From: Candidatus Lumbricidiphila eiseniae
Lineage (GTDB): Bacteria; Actinomycetota; Actinomycetes; Actinomycetales; Microbacteriaceae
DNA: 64,000 nt
Direction of reading: 5' to 3'
NCBI GenBank assembly: GCA_002529645.1
Contig: NAEP01000050.1
Location: 1-64,000, forward strand
The position numbers were made by a program, and so were the translations under genes. The notes beneath the pieces are model-generated. The model was not told where the DNA came from and searched no databases. It was given only the letters and a program-made list of their open reading frames with translations. Of the stretch, positions 51,768 to 62,386 are shown piece after piece (the stretch's first letter is position 1; each line of letters opens with the position of its first letter).

Positions 51768-53078
51768 TCAGGATCTCCCGAAGCGAGCGGAAATCGCCGC
51801 CGCATGCGCGGGCAGATCTTCTTCCGCCGCCAGGGTATGGATGACCGACGCAACCTCTCGCAGTGCTGTCTGGTCATACCGCACCACCTGTTGTGATCGA
51901 AGAAAGGTCGCTGCCGAGAGTCCCGCCGCGTAGCGTGCCTGCCCACCCGTGGGTAACACGTGATTCGATCCGGCGGCGTAGTCGCCGAGGCTAACCGGCG
52001 ACCACTCTCCCACAAAGATCGCGCCCGCGTTATCGATGCGCGCAAGCGTGGCATCCGGTTCACTCACCTGAATTTCCAGGTGTTCGGGCCCAAACGCGTT
52101 GGCGAACGCGGCGGCTTGGGCAAGGTCATCAACGAGCACGATAGCCGATTGGGCTCCGCTCAGTGCCGCCGTCACGCGTTCCCGGTGCTGGGTTGCGGCG
52201 ACACGACGCGCGCAGTGCGCAGCGACAGCGGTTGCAAGCCGAACCGAGGTGGTCACCAGCACGGATGCTGCAAGTTCATCGTGTTCGGCCTGGCTGATCA
52301 GATCCGCCGCAACGATATCGGCGTCGGCACTATCGTCGGCAATGACGAGGATGTCTGTGGGCCCCGCCTCCGCGTCAATCCCGGTGATGCCCTGCACAAC
52401 GCGCTTGGCTGCGGCAACGAACACGTTGCCGGGACCAGCCACCCGCTGCACGGGCTCCAGGTCAATCTCAGGCACCCCGTGCGCGAGCGCGCCAATCGCG
52501 CCCGCGCCGCCCATGGCGTACACCTCCGTAACCCCGAGCAGGCTCGCGGCCGCCGCGACCGTCGGGTGAATCCGCCCGCCGTGCGCCGCCTGCGGCGGAG
52601 AAGCGAGCACGATTGACTCCACCCCGGCGATCTGCGCCGGAACAACGTTCATGACCACACTCGAGGGGTAGACGGCTTTGCCGCCGGGCACATACAGGCC
52701 AACCCGAGCAACAGGGTGCCATCGCTGTTCAACAACGGCACCCGGGGCCAACTCGGTCACGCGCGGGGCAGGGACCTGCGCCGCGCTGGCCCGCCGCACC
52801 CGTGTGATCGTGGATTCGAGGGCCGCACGAACCCGGGGATCGAGCGCCGCTTCGGCCTCTCGAAGCTGCTCGATGGGCACCCGGATGTGCGCGGGCCGCA
52901 CCCGATCGAATCGTTCCGCCTGCGCGACAAGCGCGGCGGCACCGCCGGTGCGCACCTCGTCAATGAGTGCGCGGGCAGCATCCATCGTGACCGCGACATC
53001 CATCCCAGCCCGCGGGATGAGTGCGAGTAGGTCTCTGGTTGACAGCTGTTGACCGCGGAGGTCAATGGTTCTCATCAT
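51768..53078 (-). CDS. hisD: Histidinol dehydrogenase
   Basis: 436 aa from ATG 53078 (ATG 53075 equally possible). Motifs: RVGLYVPGGKAVYPSSVVMN, GPGNVFVAAAKRVVQG, IDAEAGPTDILVIAD, DLISQAEHDELA (catalytic Glu-His), AFGPEHLEI (second catalytic Glu/His), SVSLGDYAAGSNHVLPT-type SPVSLGDYAAGSNHVLP. Zinc enzyme that makes histidine from histidinol with NAD. Lies 19 bases after dnaE on the same strand; the rest of the his operon is not adjacent. Confidence 0.95.
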   Translation of the reverse strand: MMRTIDLRGQQLSTRDLLALIPRAGMDVAVTMDAARALIDEVRTGGAAALVAQAERFDRVRPAHIRVPIEQLREAEAALDPRVRAALESTITRVRRASAAQVPAPRVTELAPGAVVEQRWHPVARVGLYVPGGKAVYPSSVVMNVVPAQIAGVESIVLASPPQAAHGGRIHPTVAAAASLLGVTEVYAMGGAGAIGALAHGVPEIDLEPVQRVAGPGNVFVAAAKRVVQGITGIDAEAGPTDILVIADDSADADIVAADLISQAEHDELAASVLVTTSVRLATAVAAHCARRVAATQHRERVTAALSGAQSAIVLVDDLAQAAAFANAFGPEHLEIQVSEPDATLARIDNAGAIFVGEWSPVSLGDYAAGSNHVLPTGGQARYAAGLSAATFLRSQQVVRYDQTALREVASVIHTLAAEEDLPAHAAAISARFGRS

Positions 53079-53096
53079 GTGTATTCCCATCCGACA

Positions 53097-56000
53097 CTAC
53101 AATAAACAGCCCGGGCCCAGGAGGCTCTTGAGTTCTCCGAACAAATCAGCCGTGACTGCCACAGGTTGCGGCAGTTCAAACACGCGGGCCGTTGTGTCCT
53201 TGACAAGTTTCAAACGCACCTCGGTCGGCCCAGTGTGGCGACCGAGAACCTCGTGCAGCGCGACAATGGTGTCGGTGGTCGCACGATTCTCGGCAACCGC
53301 GATGGTGATCGGTCGATCAGCCTCGGCAACGGTTCCAAGCTCAGGAGAGAAAATACTCTGTGCGCGCACATTTATGCCATCATCGCGGATTCCGACCTGG
53401 CCTTTTACGACAACGATGGCGTCGTTAACGATCGTCGGCGAAAACTCCTTGTACACCTTGCCGAGGAACAAGATGCTGAGTTCACCCGTAAAATCCTCGA
53501 TCTGCACGAGCGCGTATGGTTCACCGCTCTGGCGCCCGACCCGGTGCTGGGCGCTCGTGATAAGCCCGGCAATCGTTACGGTGTCACGATCTTTGATCGT
53601 CTCTGAGGTGGTGAGCTCAAGGATGGTCGTGGACGCGTGTCGAGCGAGCACTGCCTCCATTCCCGCAAGCGGGTGATCGGAGACATACAGCCCGAGCATT
53701 TCCCGTTCAAATGAGAGCTTGTCACGCTTGCTCCACTCGGGCCGGTCGGGCACCTGAGAGACCGGTTCCTGTTCCTGCTCGGCAAACAGCGAGTCAAAGT
53801 CAAATCCGGCCTGGCCGGTCGCTTCCACCCGCTTCTGTGATACCACCGCTTCCACCGCCGATTCGTGAATTTCCATCAGCGCCCGCCGAGTGGAACCAAG
53901 CGAATCGAATGTCCCTGCTTTGATGAGTGACTCCACTGTCCGCTTATTTACCACCGGGATCGGACTCTTCTTGAGGAAATCATGGAAGGATACAAACCGT
54001 CCTTTTTCTTCGCGTGCGTGCCGAATAGCGTCAACCACGTTGAATCCCACGTTTCGCACGGCACCGAGCCCAAACCGGATGTCGTCACCGACGGCGGCAA
54101 AATACCCAATCGATTCATTAACATCCGGTGCAAGCACCCGAATCCCCATCCGGCGACACTCGTTGAGATACACTGCTAGTTTATCCCGGGCATCCCCGAC
54201 GCTCGTGAGCAATGCTGCCATATATTCTGCAGGATAATGCGCCTTCAGATACGCCGTCCAATAACTGAGCACACCGTAGGCTGCCGAGTGAGCCTTGTTA
54301 AACGCATAATCAGAGAACGGCAACAGGATGTCCCACAGTGTCTTTACTGCGTCTTCAGAAAAACCATTCGTGGCCATACCGGCTGCAAAATCAGCGTACT
54401 GTTTATCGAGCTCTTCTTTCTTTTTCTTTCCCATTGCGCGCCGCAGAATATCAGCTTGGCCGAGTGAGAATCCCGCTACCCGCTGTGCAATCGCCATAAC
54501 CTGTTCCTGGTAAATGATGAGACCGTAGGTGGTATCCAGGATGTCTCGCAACGGCTCCGCCAGTTCGGGATGAATCGGCGTGTTTTCTTGTTGCCCATTC
54601 TTGCGCAGCGCGTAGTTCGTGTGTGAATTCGCCCCCATCGGACCCGGTCGGTACAACGCGATGACCGCGGAAATGTCCTCGAAGGTGTCCGGTTTCAGCA
54701 ATCGCAGCAGTGCCCGCATCGGACCGCCGTCGAGCTGGAATACGCCGAGTGTGTCACCCCGGGCGAGCAGCGCGTAGGCGTCCGGGTCATCCAGTGCCAG
54801 CTCTTCCAGTACGGGTCGCTCACTGCGGTTGGAGGCAACATTGTCGAGCGCGTCATCGATAATCGTGAGGTTTCGCAGCCCGAGAAAGTCCATCTTCATA
54901 AGGCCGAGCGCCTCGCACGACGGAAAGTCAAACTGGGTGACGATTTGGCCGTCCTGTTCCCGTTTCATAATCGGGATGATGTCAATGAGCGGATCACTCG
55001 ACATGATGACACCGGCCGCGTGCACACCCCACTGTCGCTTAAGGTTTTCTAACCCAACGGCGGTGTCAAACACCGTCTTGGCATCCGAATTTTCCTCAAT
55101 AAGCTGCCGAATATCGCCCGCTTCTTTATATCTGGGATGCTCCGGAGTAAAAATACCCGAGAGTGGCACGTCTTGCCCCATCACCGCCGGAGGCATAGCC
55201 TTTGTCAATGCCTCGCCCATTCCGTAGGGGAAGCCCAGCACACGCGAGGAATCTTTCAGCGCCTGTTTTGCCTTGATCGTGCCGTAGGTGACGATCTGCG
55301 CAACCCGCTCATCGCCGTACTTTTCGGTAACATACCGAATAACCTCACCCCGTCGGCGCTCGTCAAAATCGACATCGAAGTCGGGCATTGAGACACGATC
55401 CGGGTTGAGGAAGCGTTCGAAGATGAGACCGTGTTCAAGCGGGTCGAGGTCAGTGATCCGCATGGCGTACGCGGCCATTGAACCGGCACCAGACCCGCGG
55501 CCCGGGCCCACTCGAATTCCATTGTTCTTCGACCAGTTAATGAAATCCGCGACAACGAGGAAGTAGCCGGGGAACCCCATCTGAGTGATGACCTCAACCT
55601 CGTAGTTGGCCTGTGTCCGAACTTTTTCTGGAATGCCCCGCGGGTACCGAGCATGCAAACCTCGCTCGACCTCTTTGACAAACCAGCTCGTCTCATCTTC
55701 TCCCTCCGGTACGGGGAATCGGGGCATGTAGTTCGCGGAGGTGTTGAATTCAACGCTGCAGCGTTCGGCAATGAGCAGGGTATTGTCACAGGCATCCGGG
55801 TGGTCACGGAACGTGTTCCGCATCTCGGCCGGGCTCTTCAAATAAAACTCGTCGGCGTCGAACTTGAACCGGTTGGGGTCATCCAGTGTTGATCCTGATT
55901 GCACGCAGAGCAGGGCTGCGTGACTTTTTGCATCTTCTTGGCGGGTGTAGTGCAGGTCATTGGTGGCCACGAGCGGCAGGTTGAGCTCTTTCGCAAGCCG

Positions 56001-56618
56001 GAGTAGGTCTGCGATAACCCGGCGTTCCACGGGCAGCCCGTGGTCCATAATTTCCGCGAAATAGTTATCGGCGCCGAAGATATCCCGGAAGTCAGCTGCC
56101 GCCTGTCGGGCCTGGTCATACTGACCCAGTCGCAGTCTCGTCTGTACCTCACCACCGGGACATCCCGTCGTCGCAATGAGCCCGCGCGCATACTGTTGTA
56201 GCAGCTCTCGATCCATCCGGGGCTTGAAATAGTACCCCTCAATGGATGCTCGGCTCGAGAGCCGAAACAGATTGTGCATGCCCTCGGTGCTCTCCGAAAG
56301 CAGGGTTATGTGGGTGTACGAACCAGAGCCGGACACATCGTCTTCACCGCTTGCGCCGCTGCCCCACCGTACTCGCGTTTTATCGGTGCGGTGGGTACCC
56401 GGTGTGAGATACGCCTCGGTGCCGATGATGGGCTTCACACCCTGCAGGGTGGCCTTTTTCCAGAAATCGAACGCGCCGAACATATTGCCGTGGTCGGTGA
56501 TCGCGATGGCCGTCATACCCTGCGCCCGGGTAGCCGAGATAAGCTCGGCTACCCGGGCGGCACCGTCGAGCATTGAATACTCGGTGTGCACGTGCAGGTG
56601 AGCAAACGACTCAGACAC
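53097..56618 (-). CDS. dnaE: DNA polymerase III alpha subunit
   Basis: 1173 aa from GTG 56618 with AAGGAG 4 bases upstream, so the protein starts right at SFAHLHVHTEYSMLDGA (PHP domain). ITDHGNMFGA continues the PHP site; the palm has GRGSGAGSMAAYAMRITDLD and the catalytic PDFDVDFDERRRGEVIRYV. HhH and OB segments follow (VTIAGLITSAQHRVGRQSG). DnaE1-type replicative polymerase; end is the usual short form without the exonuclease. Confidence 0.96.
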   Translation of the reverse strand: MSESFAHLHVHTEYSMLDGAARVAELISATRAQGMTAIAITDHGNMFGAFDFWKKATLQGVKPIIGTEAYLTPGTHRTDKTRVRWGSGASGEDDVSGSGSYTHITLLSESTEGMHNLFRLSSRASIEGYYFKPRMDRELLQQYARGLIATTGCPGGEVQTRLRLGQYDQARQAAADFRDIFGADNYFAEIMDHGLPVERRVIADLLRLAKELNLPLVATNDLHYTRQEDAKSHAALLCVQSGSTLDDPNRFKFDADEFYLKSPAEMRNTFRDHPDACDNTLLIAERCSVEFNTSANYMPRFPVPEGEDETSWFVKEVERGLHARYPRGIPEKVRTQANYEVEVITQMGFPGYFLVVADFINWSKNNGIRVGPGRGSGAGSMAAYAMRITDLDPLEHGLIFERFLNPDRVSMPDFDVDFDERRRGEVIRYVTEKYGDERVAQIVTYGTIKAKQALKDSSRVLGFPYGMGEALTKAMPPAVMGQDVPLSGIFTPEHPRYKEAGDIRQLIEENSDAKTVFDTAVGLENLKRQWGVHAAGVIMSSDPLIDIIPIMKREQDGQIVTQFDFPSCEALGLMKMDFLGLRNLTIIDDALDNVASNRSERPVLEELALDDPDAYALLARGDTLGVFQLDGGPMRALLRLLKPDTFEDISAVIALYRPGPMGANSHTNYALRKNGQQENTPIHPELAEPLRDILDTTYGLIIYQEQVMAIAQRVAGFSLGQADILRRAMGKKKKEELDKQYADFAAGMATNGFSEDAVKTLWDILLPFSDYAFNKAHSAAYGVLSYWTAYLKAHYPAEYMAALLTSVGDARDKLAVYLNECRRMGIRVLAPDVNESIGYFAAVGDDIRFGLGAVRNVGFNVVDAIRHAREEKGRFVSFHDFLKKSPIPVVNKRTVESLIKAGTFDSLGSTRRALMEIHESAVEAVVSQKRVEATGQAGFDFDSLFAEQEQEPVSQVPDRPEWSKRDKLSFEREMLGLYVSDHPLAGMEAVLARHASTTILELTTSETIKDRDTVTIAGLITSAQHRVGRQSGEPYALVQIEDFTGELSILFLGKVYKEFSPTIVNDAIVVVKGQVGIRDDGINVRAQSIFSPELGTVAEADRPITIAVAENRATTDTIVALHEVLGRHTGPTEVRLKLVKDTTARVFELPQPVAVTADLFGELKSLLGPGCLL

Positions 56619-56682
56619 AAATCTCCTTACTCGGTGCACTGCCTCAGTGTGCGGGGAAGACTTTCAGTTTACGTTCGCTCGG

Positions 56683-57609
56683 CTACGAACCGTTGCGCAA
56701 CATCGTCAGTGCATTGGCTAGGTCACCGGGATACTCCGAGTGGAAGCTCACCCACTCCCCCGACCCGGGATGGCGCAGCGTGAGCTCGCGCGCGTGCAAC
56801 CACTGCCGCGTCACGCTCAAACGCTCTGCGAGCACCGGATCAGCACCGTACATGAGGTCACCGACACAGGGATGGCGCTGTGCCGCCATGTGCACCCGAA
56901 TCTGGTGGGTTCGTCCTGTCTCAAGATGAATTTCCAGCAGGGATGCCCCGACAAATGCCTCCACCGTCTCGTAGTGCGTGACCGCGTGTCGGCCGTCGGC
57001 TGTGACCGCAAACCTCCACTCCGAATGGGGGTGTCGCCCGACGGGCGCATCGATCGTGCCACGCAGGGGATCCGGATGCCCCTGGACAACGGTGTGATAG
57101 ATCTTTGTCACCTCGCGGTCGTGAAACTGTCGCTTCAACTCTGTGTAGGCTCGTTCGCTCTTTGCCACAACCATGAGCCCACTCGTGCCGGCATCAAGGC
57201 GGTGCACAACCCCCTGCCGCTCTGCCGCACCCGATGTGGAAATCCGGAAGCCCGCCGCAGCAAGCCCACCCACCACCGTTGGTCCCGTCCATCCGAGCGA
57301 GGGATGCGCCGCGACTCCCGCCGGTTTGTCCACGACCACGATGTCTTCGTCATCGTGGATGATATTCATGCCGGGAATGACAACGGATTCAACACTCAGC
57401 ACTCGTGGTGTCTGCCACGCCACGGTCAACCACGAATTCGCATGCAGTCGATCTGATTTTCCGACGATAACACCGTCTACGCTCACCCCACCCTGTTCGA
57501 CAATGGTCGTCGCAAAGGTACGGGAGAGTCCGAGCAACCTGGCGACGCCGACATCCACCCGTGCACCACTGAGACCCTCGGGAACCGGAAGGGAACGCTG
57601 CTGATCCAT
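56683..57609 (-). CDS. rluD: RluD-family 23S rRNA pseudouridine synthase
   Basis: 308 aa. N-terminal S4 domain ([32 protein letters not shown]) and catalytic [19 protein letters not shown] with the nucleophile Asp in HRLDAGTS, then [20 protein letters not shown]. Isomerises uridines in large-subunit rRNA. The usual lspA-rluD order is conserved. Confidence 0.93.
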   Translation of the reverse strand: MDQQRSLPVPEGLSGARVDVGVARLLGLSRTFATTIVEQGGVSVDGVIVGKSDRLHANSWLTVAWQTPRVLSVESVVIPGMNIIHDDEDIVVVDKPAGVAAHPSLGWTGPTVVGGLAAAGFRISTSGAAERQGVVHRLDAGTSGLMVVAKSERAYTELKRQFHDREVTKIYHTVVQGHPDPLRGTIDAPVGRHPHSEWRFAVTADGRHAVTHYETVEAFVGASLLEIHLETGRTHQIRVHMAAQRHPCVGDLMYGADPVLAERLSVTRQWLHARELTLRHPGSGEWVSFHSEYPGDLANALTMLRNGS

Positions 57610-57626
57610 GAAGTTGATCTGCCGGT

Positions 57627-58217
57627 TCAGTGGGCGGGGTCAGCGGCCGCGAGCTCAACGGTCCCGTTTGAGTCAGCGTCGGGTGCTGTTGTCGCGCCTC
57701 GGGCCTCGACCGAGCCATCCAGTCGTACGCCGCGAAGGGTAATCAGCAGAAACAATCCCATGCTCACCACGATCGAGGCATCCGCCATGTTGTAGATTGC
57801 GGGCAGCATCCACGGCATGGAAATAAAGTCGACGACCTCACCGCGGCCAAATCCGGGTTCCCGAAACAGCCGGTCGGTGAGATTGCCGAGCACACCGCCG
57901 AGCAGTAGTCCCAGCAGGATGGCCCACGAGAGCGAGTGGATTCGCCGAGAAAACCACACGATAACCACAGCGACAATCACTGCCAGAATCGTGAAGATCC
58001 AGGTCATTCCGCTCGCGAGCGAGAATGCGGCACCCGAATTACGGACAAAATTCCACTGCAAGACCGGCCCAAGAACCGGAATGACCTCACCCTCACGCAT
58101 CGTCGTAACGACCAGGAACTTGCTGAACTGATCGATACCCAGCGCAATCAGGGCCGCACTCGCCAGAACCGGGAGAGCGATCGCCGAGCGAATCACTCGT
58201 CGCGGCTCAGACTCCAC
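57627..58217 (-). CDS. lspA: Lipoprotein signal peptidase
   Basis: 196 aa, GTG start. Four transmembrane helices; conserved D-Q-x-S-K at [20 protein letters not shown], and the two catalytic aspartates in [26 protein letters not shown] and [10 protein letters not shown]. The C-terminal 30 residues are a disordered actinobacterial extension. Processes the lipoproteins such as the two binding proteins of this window. Confidence 0.94.
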   Translation of the reverse strand: MESEPRRVIRSAIALPVLASAALIALGIDQFSKFLVVTTMREGEVIPVLGPVLQWNFVRNSGAAFSLASGMTWIFTILAVIVAVVIVWFSRRIHSLSWAILLGLLLGGVLGNLTDRLFREPGFGRGEVVDFISMPWMLPAIYNMADASIVVSMGLFLLITLRGVRLDGSVEARGATTAPDADSNGTVELAAADPAH

Positions 58218-58222
58218 GCGTC

Positions 58223-58987
58223 TCAGGCCACGCTGCCCGGAAAGGGCGTACCGGGTGTACCCGTCGCGCGTGCCTGCACAACGCTCGCGGAATCAAGGTC
58301 CTGCAATTGGCCCTCAATGTATGCACGAAGCTTGCGCCGGTAGTCGTGCTCGAAGGTCCGCAGTTCATCGACCCGCCGCTGCAAACCGACTCGCTCTTGC
58401 TCCAGCGCCACAAGCTTAGAGCGCATGGATGCCTCGGCGTCGCTGCCAATGCGGGCCGCAGTCGCCTTGCCCTCGGCGATAAGCGCGTCCCGCTTGTTGA
58501 TTCCCTCGCGGACGTGTTCTTCGTGCAGGCGGCGCGCGAGTTGCAAAAGGTTCGCGGAGTCGCGCTCTTCGTCGGTCGGCGATGCGCTCGCAGCCGGGAG
58601 CGGTGCGGGCAGCGATCCCGGAATCGCGGCGACGGGAGCGGCGGTGATCGTCGGGGCTGCCATCGCAGGTGGGCGTTCGGCGGCAGGTGCCTGCCTCTGG
58701 CGGGACAGCTCTGCCCGTGCCTCGGCGAGCTGCGAACGCAGCGCCTGTACCTCTTGCTCGACCTGCGCAGCTCGGCTCTTCGCGGGTTCCAGAGAACGAA
58801 CTGCGTCGGCCGCTTTCGACTCCGCGACCGTGACCCGTTCGCGGAGTTGTTCATTCTCCTGCGCGAGACGGCGCAGCTCTATGACAACTTCGTCGAGAAA
58901 GTCATCGACCTGATCTTGATCGTAGCCTTCACGAAATTTCGTCTTTTCGAAACTCTTATTGACCACATCATCCGGCGTGAGCGCCAT
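58223..58987 (-). CDS. wag31: DivIVA / Wag31 polar growth protein
   Basis: 254 aa. N-terminal membrane-curvature-binding DivIVA domain (LTPDDVVNKSFEKTKFREGYDQDQVDDFLDEVV) followed by coiled coil, a Pro/Ala linker (residues about 100-135) and a second coiled coil ending before a Gly/Pro tail. In actinobacteria it sits at poles and directs wall synthesis. Part of the division cluster. Confidence 0.93.
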   Translation of the reverse strand: MALTPDDVVNKSFEKTKFREGYDQDQVDDFLDEVVIELRRLAQENEQLRERVTVAESKAADAVRSLEPAKSRAAQVEQEVQALRSQLAEARAELSRQRQAPAAERPPAMAAPTITAAPVAAIPGSLPAPLPAASASPTDEERDSANLLQLARRLHEEHVREGINKRDALIAEGKATAARIGSDAEASMRSKLVALEQERVGLQRRVDELRTFEHDYRRKLRAYIEGQLQDLDSASVVQARATGTPGTPFPGSVA

Positions 58988-59110
58988 AACGAACCATCCT
59001 CAATTTTCACAGGGTAAGTACAAACGGTACCAGAGACAATGAACTCAGCGAACACCGCAGCCCCAGCGAGACCCCACGAACGCACGCACTATCATCCAGC
59101 ACTCTCGAGA

Positions 59111-59425
59111 CTATCCCCCCACCGAGATACGCGCCAACCACGACACCGTATTCATTCCCACAACCACCAGAAGCATGGCCAGCGACCAGGCAAGATCGAA
59201 CGAGACGGGGCCGATCCGAATCGGGGGGAGGATCCGCCGGAACAGTCGAATCAACGGGTCAGTGATGGAGTACCCGAGTTCGATGAGAACCAGCAAGAAC
59301 CCGGAGGGTCGCCACCCGTGATTGATAGAGCGCACGAGATCAACAAGAAGCCTGCCCCACATCACAAAGAAGTACAGCAGCAGAACCCAGTAGGCAATAT
59401 TCCAGATGACGTACAGGGCGGTCAC
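59111..59425 (-). CDS. YggT-family membrane protein
   Basis: 104 aa, GTG start, two or three helices: VIWNIAYWVLLLYFFVMWGRLLVDLV, the family LIELGYSITDPLIRLFRRILPPI, and SLAMLLVVVGMN. Membrane helper found between sepF and divIVA in most actinobacteria; role in division or osmotic response is uncertain. Confidence 0.9.
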   Translation of the reverse strand: MTALYVIWNIAYWVLLLYFFVMWGRLLVDLVRSINHGWRPSGFLLVLIELGYSITDPLIRLFRRILPPIRIGPVSFDLAWSLAMLLVVVGMNTVSWLARISVGG

Positions 59426-59431
59426 ACAGCC

Positions 59432-59902
59432 TTAGGCGCGGTGGAAGAATGAGGCATCTACCTCGCTGCTGGCGTCGCTTTGCTCACCGGTGACAACGAT
59501 GTGTGCGGGTGAGAGCACAAAGACCTTGTCGGCAACTCGCTCGATCTTGCCGTAGAGCCCCTGCGACAGACCGCTTGCGAAGTCAACGAGGCGCCGAGCG
59601 TCACCGTCGGACATCTGCGCAACATTGATAATGACCGGAACGCCATCGCGGAAGGACTCAGCAATGAGCTGCGCGTCTTTGTACTGGCGCGGATGCACCG
59701 TCAAAATCTCGTTCAGGTGCGGCTGCGATGCGGCGGCCTGAATGTGCTTGCGCGGCAGTGGCGTGACCGGAGCGGCTGCCCGTGTTGGGGCGAGTGCCTG
59801 CGGTACCTGCTGCTGAACAGCGGGAGCCTGCGGGGCCTCCGCTTCGTACTCCTCGTCAGCGAGGCCAAGGTAGACCATGGTTTTCTTGAGGGGGTTGGAC
59901 AT
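59432..59902 (-). CDS. sepF: Cell division protein SepF
   Basis: 156 aa. N-terminal amphipathic membrane-binding start ([16 protein letters not shown]), a Pro/Ala/Gln linker, then the SepF domain ([31 protein letters not shown]... [21 protein letters not shown]). Tethers FtsZ filaments to the membrane where FtsA is absent. Confidence 0.95.
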   Translation of the reverse strand: MSNPLKKTMVYLGLADEEYEAEAPQAPAVQQQVPQALAPTRAAAPVTPLPRKHIQAAASQPHLNEILTVHPRQYKDAQLIAESFRDGVPVIINVAQMSDGDARRLVDFASGLSQGLYGKIERVADKVFVLSPAHIVVTGEQSDASSEVDASFFHRA

Positions 59903-59938
59903 GACTGCCTCCGGTTGGTGATGTGCGTCTTGACGAGG

Positions 59939-60829
59939 TTAACCGATATTTACTCGTTTTCCGGTGATTGCGGACCCAATTCGCAGGTGTGTCGCGCCCT
60001 CAAGGATCGCCTCGCGGTAATCACCCGACATTCCCATCGACAGTGCGCTCGCATCGGGCACTATCTGCTGAACCCGTTCCGACAGAGCGCGAAGGCGCGC
60101 AAAAATCCGGCGCGGTGGCTCCCCGAGTGGGGCGACCGTCATGAGTCCCAGCAAACGGAGGCTCGGTGCCGCGGCAATGCGTTCCGCGAGGTGTTCCACA
60201 AGGTGCGGAAGCGTGCCGCCCCGAGAACCACCGGGAACCCCGCCGACTCCCTCCGTACCCACGGAGCGTGCCAACGCGCTCATGGGTGCGGCAGCGCAGC
60301 CGCGGGCGGAGCCGGCGGCATCTGAGTCATCCAGATTGACCTGGATAAAACAGTCGAGCGGGCCCGCACTCGTGCCGAGCGGACCCACATCCCCACCGAG
60401 CGCACTCCTCCCCGGCTCGAGCGGGCCCACATCCCCACCGTGCACACCCGCCCCCACCCTGGGCACTCCCACATCCCCACCGTGTGCGCCTGCCCCCGCC
60501 TCGAGCGCACTCACAAGCTCAACCCGATCAATCGAGTGAACAACACGCGCATAGCGGCGAACCTGCCGCGCCTTATTGCTTTGCAACTGCCCAATAAAGT
60601 GCCAGCGAAGGTGAAGAGGCGCCAGTTCCTGCGCCTTTGCACGCGCCTCCTGGTGACGGTTCTCACCGACCTCGCTCACCCCCAGTTTCGCCAGCTCGGC
60701 AACAAGCGATGCCGGGTGAAACTTTGTCACGACGATCATCGTGATCGATGCCGGGTCGCGTTCTGCGCTCCGCGCTGCATCCACGATCTCACTCTGCACC
60801 GACGCGAGCCGCTCGGCGAGATCGGTCAC
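59939..60829 (-). CDS. yggS: YggS-family PLP homeostasis protein, with repeat insertion
   Basis: 296 aa, about 55-65 residues longer than usual. PLP barrel: [22 protein letters not shown] (Lys), [31 protein letters not shown], the Ser/Gly phosphate site [13 protein letters not shown] and [12 protein letters not shown] are all intact. The insertion (residues about 112-158, HGGDVG and LGGDVG repeats) comes from an imperfect 45-60-bp repeat at 60355-60490 located between the SIDR-V-E-L helix and the QVNLDD strand. Its start overlaps the ftsZ stop by 4 bases. No pgeF (YfiH) gene lies between, unlike many relatives. Confidence 0.9.
   Translation of the reverse strand: MTDLAERLASVQSEIVDAARSAERDPASITMIVVTKFHPASLVAELAKLGVSEVGENRHQEARAKAQELAPLHLRWHFIGQLQSNKARQVRRYARVVHSIDRVELVSALEAGAGAHGGDVGVPRVGAGVHGGDVGPLEPGRSALGGDVGPLGTSAGPLDCFIQVNLDDSDAAGSARGCAAAPMSALARSVGTEGVGGVPGGSRGGTLPHLVEHLAERIAAAPSLRLLGLMTVAPLGEPPRRIFARLRALSERVQQIVPDASALSMGMSGDYREAILEGATHLRIGSAITGKRVNIG
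60355..60490. repeat. Imperfect repeats inserted in yggS
   Basis: CCCACATCCCCACCG occurs three times in about 130 bp with related flanks. In frame; encodes GGDVG units. Confidence 0.85.
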
Positions 60830-62097
60830 TTCAGGAAGTCGGGAATATCGAGGTCGTCGTCCTCGTCTTCAAAGCCCGGTTCCGCAACGATGCGTTGACC
60901 CTCACCCGGTGGTGAGGCATCCCAGGAGGGTGTTGCGGCGGAACCGGAGGACTCGAGAAAGGATGTCGGTGCCGATGAAAACCCGGCTGATACAGCAGAT
61001 CCGTCCAGTGCACCATCCGATGAGAACGAACCGGCCGCTGTCGCACCGGACGCGGCGAATCCGGGTAGCCCACCGAGTGCACTCCCGAACTCGCTCGAAC
61101 CCTGGTCGGCACGGCCGAGTCCGGTACTCCCGACACGGCGAACGGTAGGTTCTCCGCCGTCGAACCCGGCGGCAATGACCGTCACCCGCACCTCATCACC
61201 GAGCGAGTCGTCAATGACGGCACCAAAGATGATATTGGCCTCGGGATGCACCGCCTCCTGCACCAGTCGCGCGGCATCGTTGATCTCAAAAATACCCAGG
61301 TTAGAGCCACCCTGGATCGAGAGCAACACTCCGTGTGCTCCCTCAATGGATGCCTCAAGCAGCGGGCTCGCAACCGCCAGCTCTGCCGCCTTGATCGCGC
61401 GGTCGGCACCGCGCGATGAACCAATTCCCATGAGCGCCGACCCGGCACCCTGCATAACCGACTTCACGTCGGCAAAGTCAAGGTTGATGAGGCCGGGAGT
61501 GGTGATGAGATCGGTGATGCCCTGTACCCCTGCAAGAAGCACCTGGTCTGCCGTCCCAAATGCCTCGAGCATGGAGATGCCGCGGTCACTGATCTCGAGC
61601 AGCCGATCGTTGGGCACGACGATGAGGGTGTCAACCTCTTCCTTCAGTCGCGCGACCCCCTGGTCGGCCTGGCTCTGACGGCGCTTGCCCTCAAACCCAA
61701 ACGGCTTGGTCACAACACCGATCGTGAGCGCGCCAATCGATTTCGCAATCCGGGCGACAACCGGTGCGCCGCCGGTGCCAGTGCCGCCACCTTCACCCGC
61801 CGTGACAAACACCATGTCTGCACCCGCGAGAGCCTCTTCAATTTCCTCCAGGTGATCTTCCGCCGCACGGCGACCGACCTCGGGGTCAGCACCGGCACCG
61901 AGACCACGAGTCAGGTCACGACCGACATCCAGTTTGACGTCGGCATCGGACATGAGCAGCGCCTGCGCATCGGTATTGATCGCAATGAACTCAACCCCCC
62001 GCAATCCGAGCTCGATCATCCGATTGACAGCGTTAACACCGCCACCTCCGATACCGACAACCTTGATAACGGCGAGGTAGTTCTGGTGTGTTGACAT
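60826..62097 (-). CDS. ftsZ: Cell division protein FtsZ
   Basis: 423 aa from ATG 62097, with GAAGGG 8 bases upstream. [17 protein letters not shown] at the start, the tubulin signature [19 protein letters not shown]7 loop region [11 protein letters not shown], and the C-terminal linker rich in Ser/Ala/Gly ending in the conserved short tail [11 protein letters not shown], which binds SepF. The GTPase ring-forming protein. Confidence 0.97.
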   Translation of the reverse strand: MSTHQNYLAVIKVVGIGGGGVNAVNRMIELGLRGVEFIAINTDAQALLMSDADVKLDVGRDLTRGLGAGADPEVGRRAAEDHLEEIEEALAGADMVFVTAGEGGGTGTGGAPVVARIAKSIGALTIGVVTKPFGFEGKRRQSQADQGVARLKEEVDTLIVVPNDRLLEISDRGISMLEAFGTADQVLLAGVQGITDLITTPGLINLDFADVKSVMQGAGSALMGIGSSRGADRAIKAAELAVASPLLEASIEGAHGVLLSIQGGSNLGIFEINDAARLVQEAVHPEANIIFGAVIDDSLGDEVRVTVIAAGFDGGEPTVRRVGSTGLGRADQGSSEFGSALGGLPGFAASGATAAGSFSSDGALDGSAVSAGFSSAPTSFLESSGSAATPSWDASPPGEGQRIVAEPGFEDEDDDLDIPDFLK

Positions 62098-62386
62098 GTT
62101 TGGCCCTTCGTGCAAAACTCGTACCCTAAACCTGTGCTTGAGGGTTTCTCGTCACTGAGCTGGCGTGGTTACAACTGACCGTAAGCGTCATGCGCGATGC
62201 GTGAGACAAGGCCGTCCCGCGTGTCGTGAACCTCGACTCGCGCGGGTACTTTATCGGTCGGTAAACCCCGCTCAAACTGAGGTTTTATCAGTAAAAATGG
62301 CACACGACCCCCTCCGCTCAACCGCTCAACCGGGGTCAGCGGGCCATCGGTGAGACCGGCGGGTGAGACCGGCCGGATCCCCGAAC
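62098..62386 (-). promoter_or_regulatory. ftsQ-ftsZ intergenic region with ftsZ promoter candidate
   Basis: About 290 bp between ftsQ and ftsZ. Leftward TTGAGC (62270-62275) and TAAAGT (62248-62253) with 16 bases between is the best promoter match; a TTTACTGATAAAA tract lies upstream. Confidence 0.4.
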
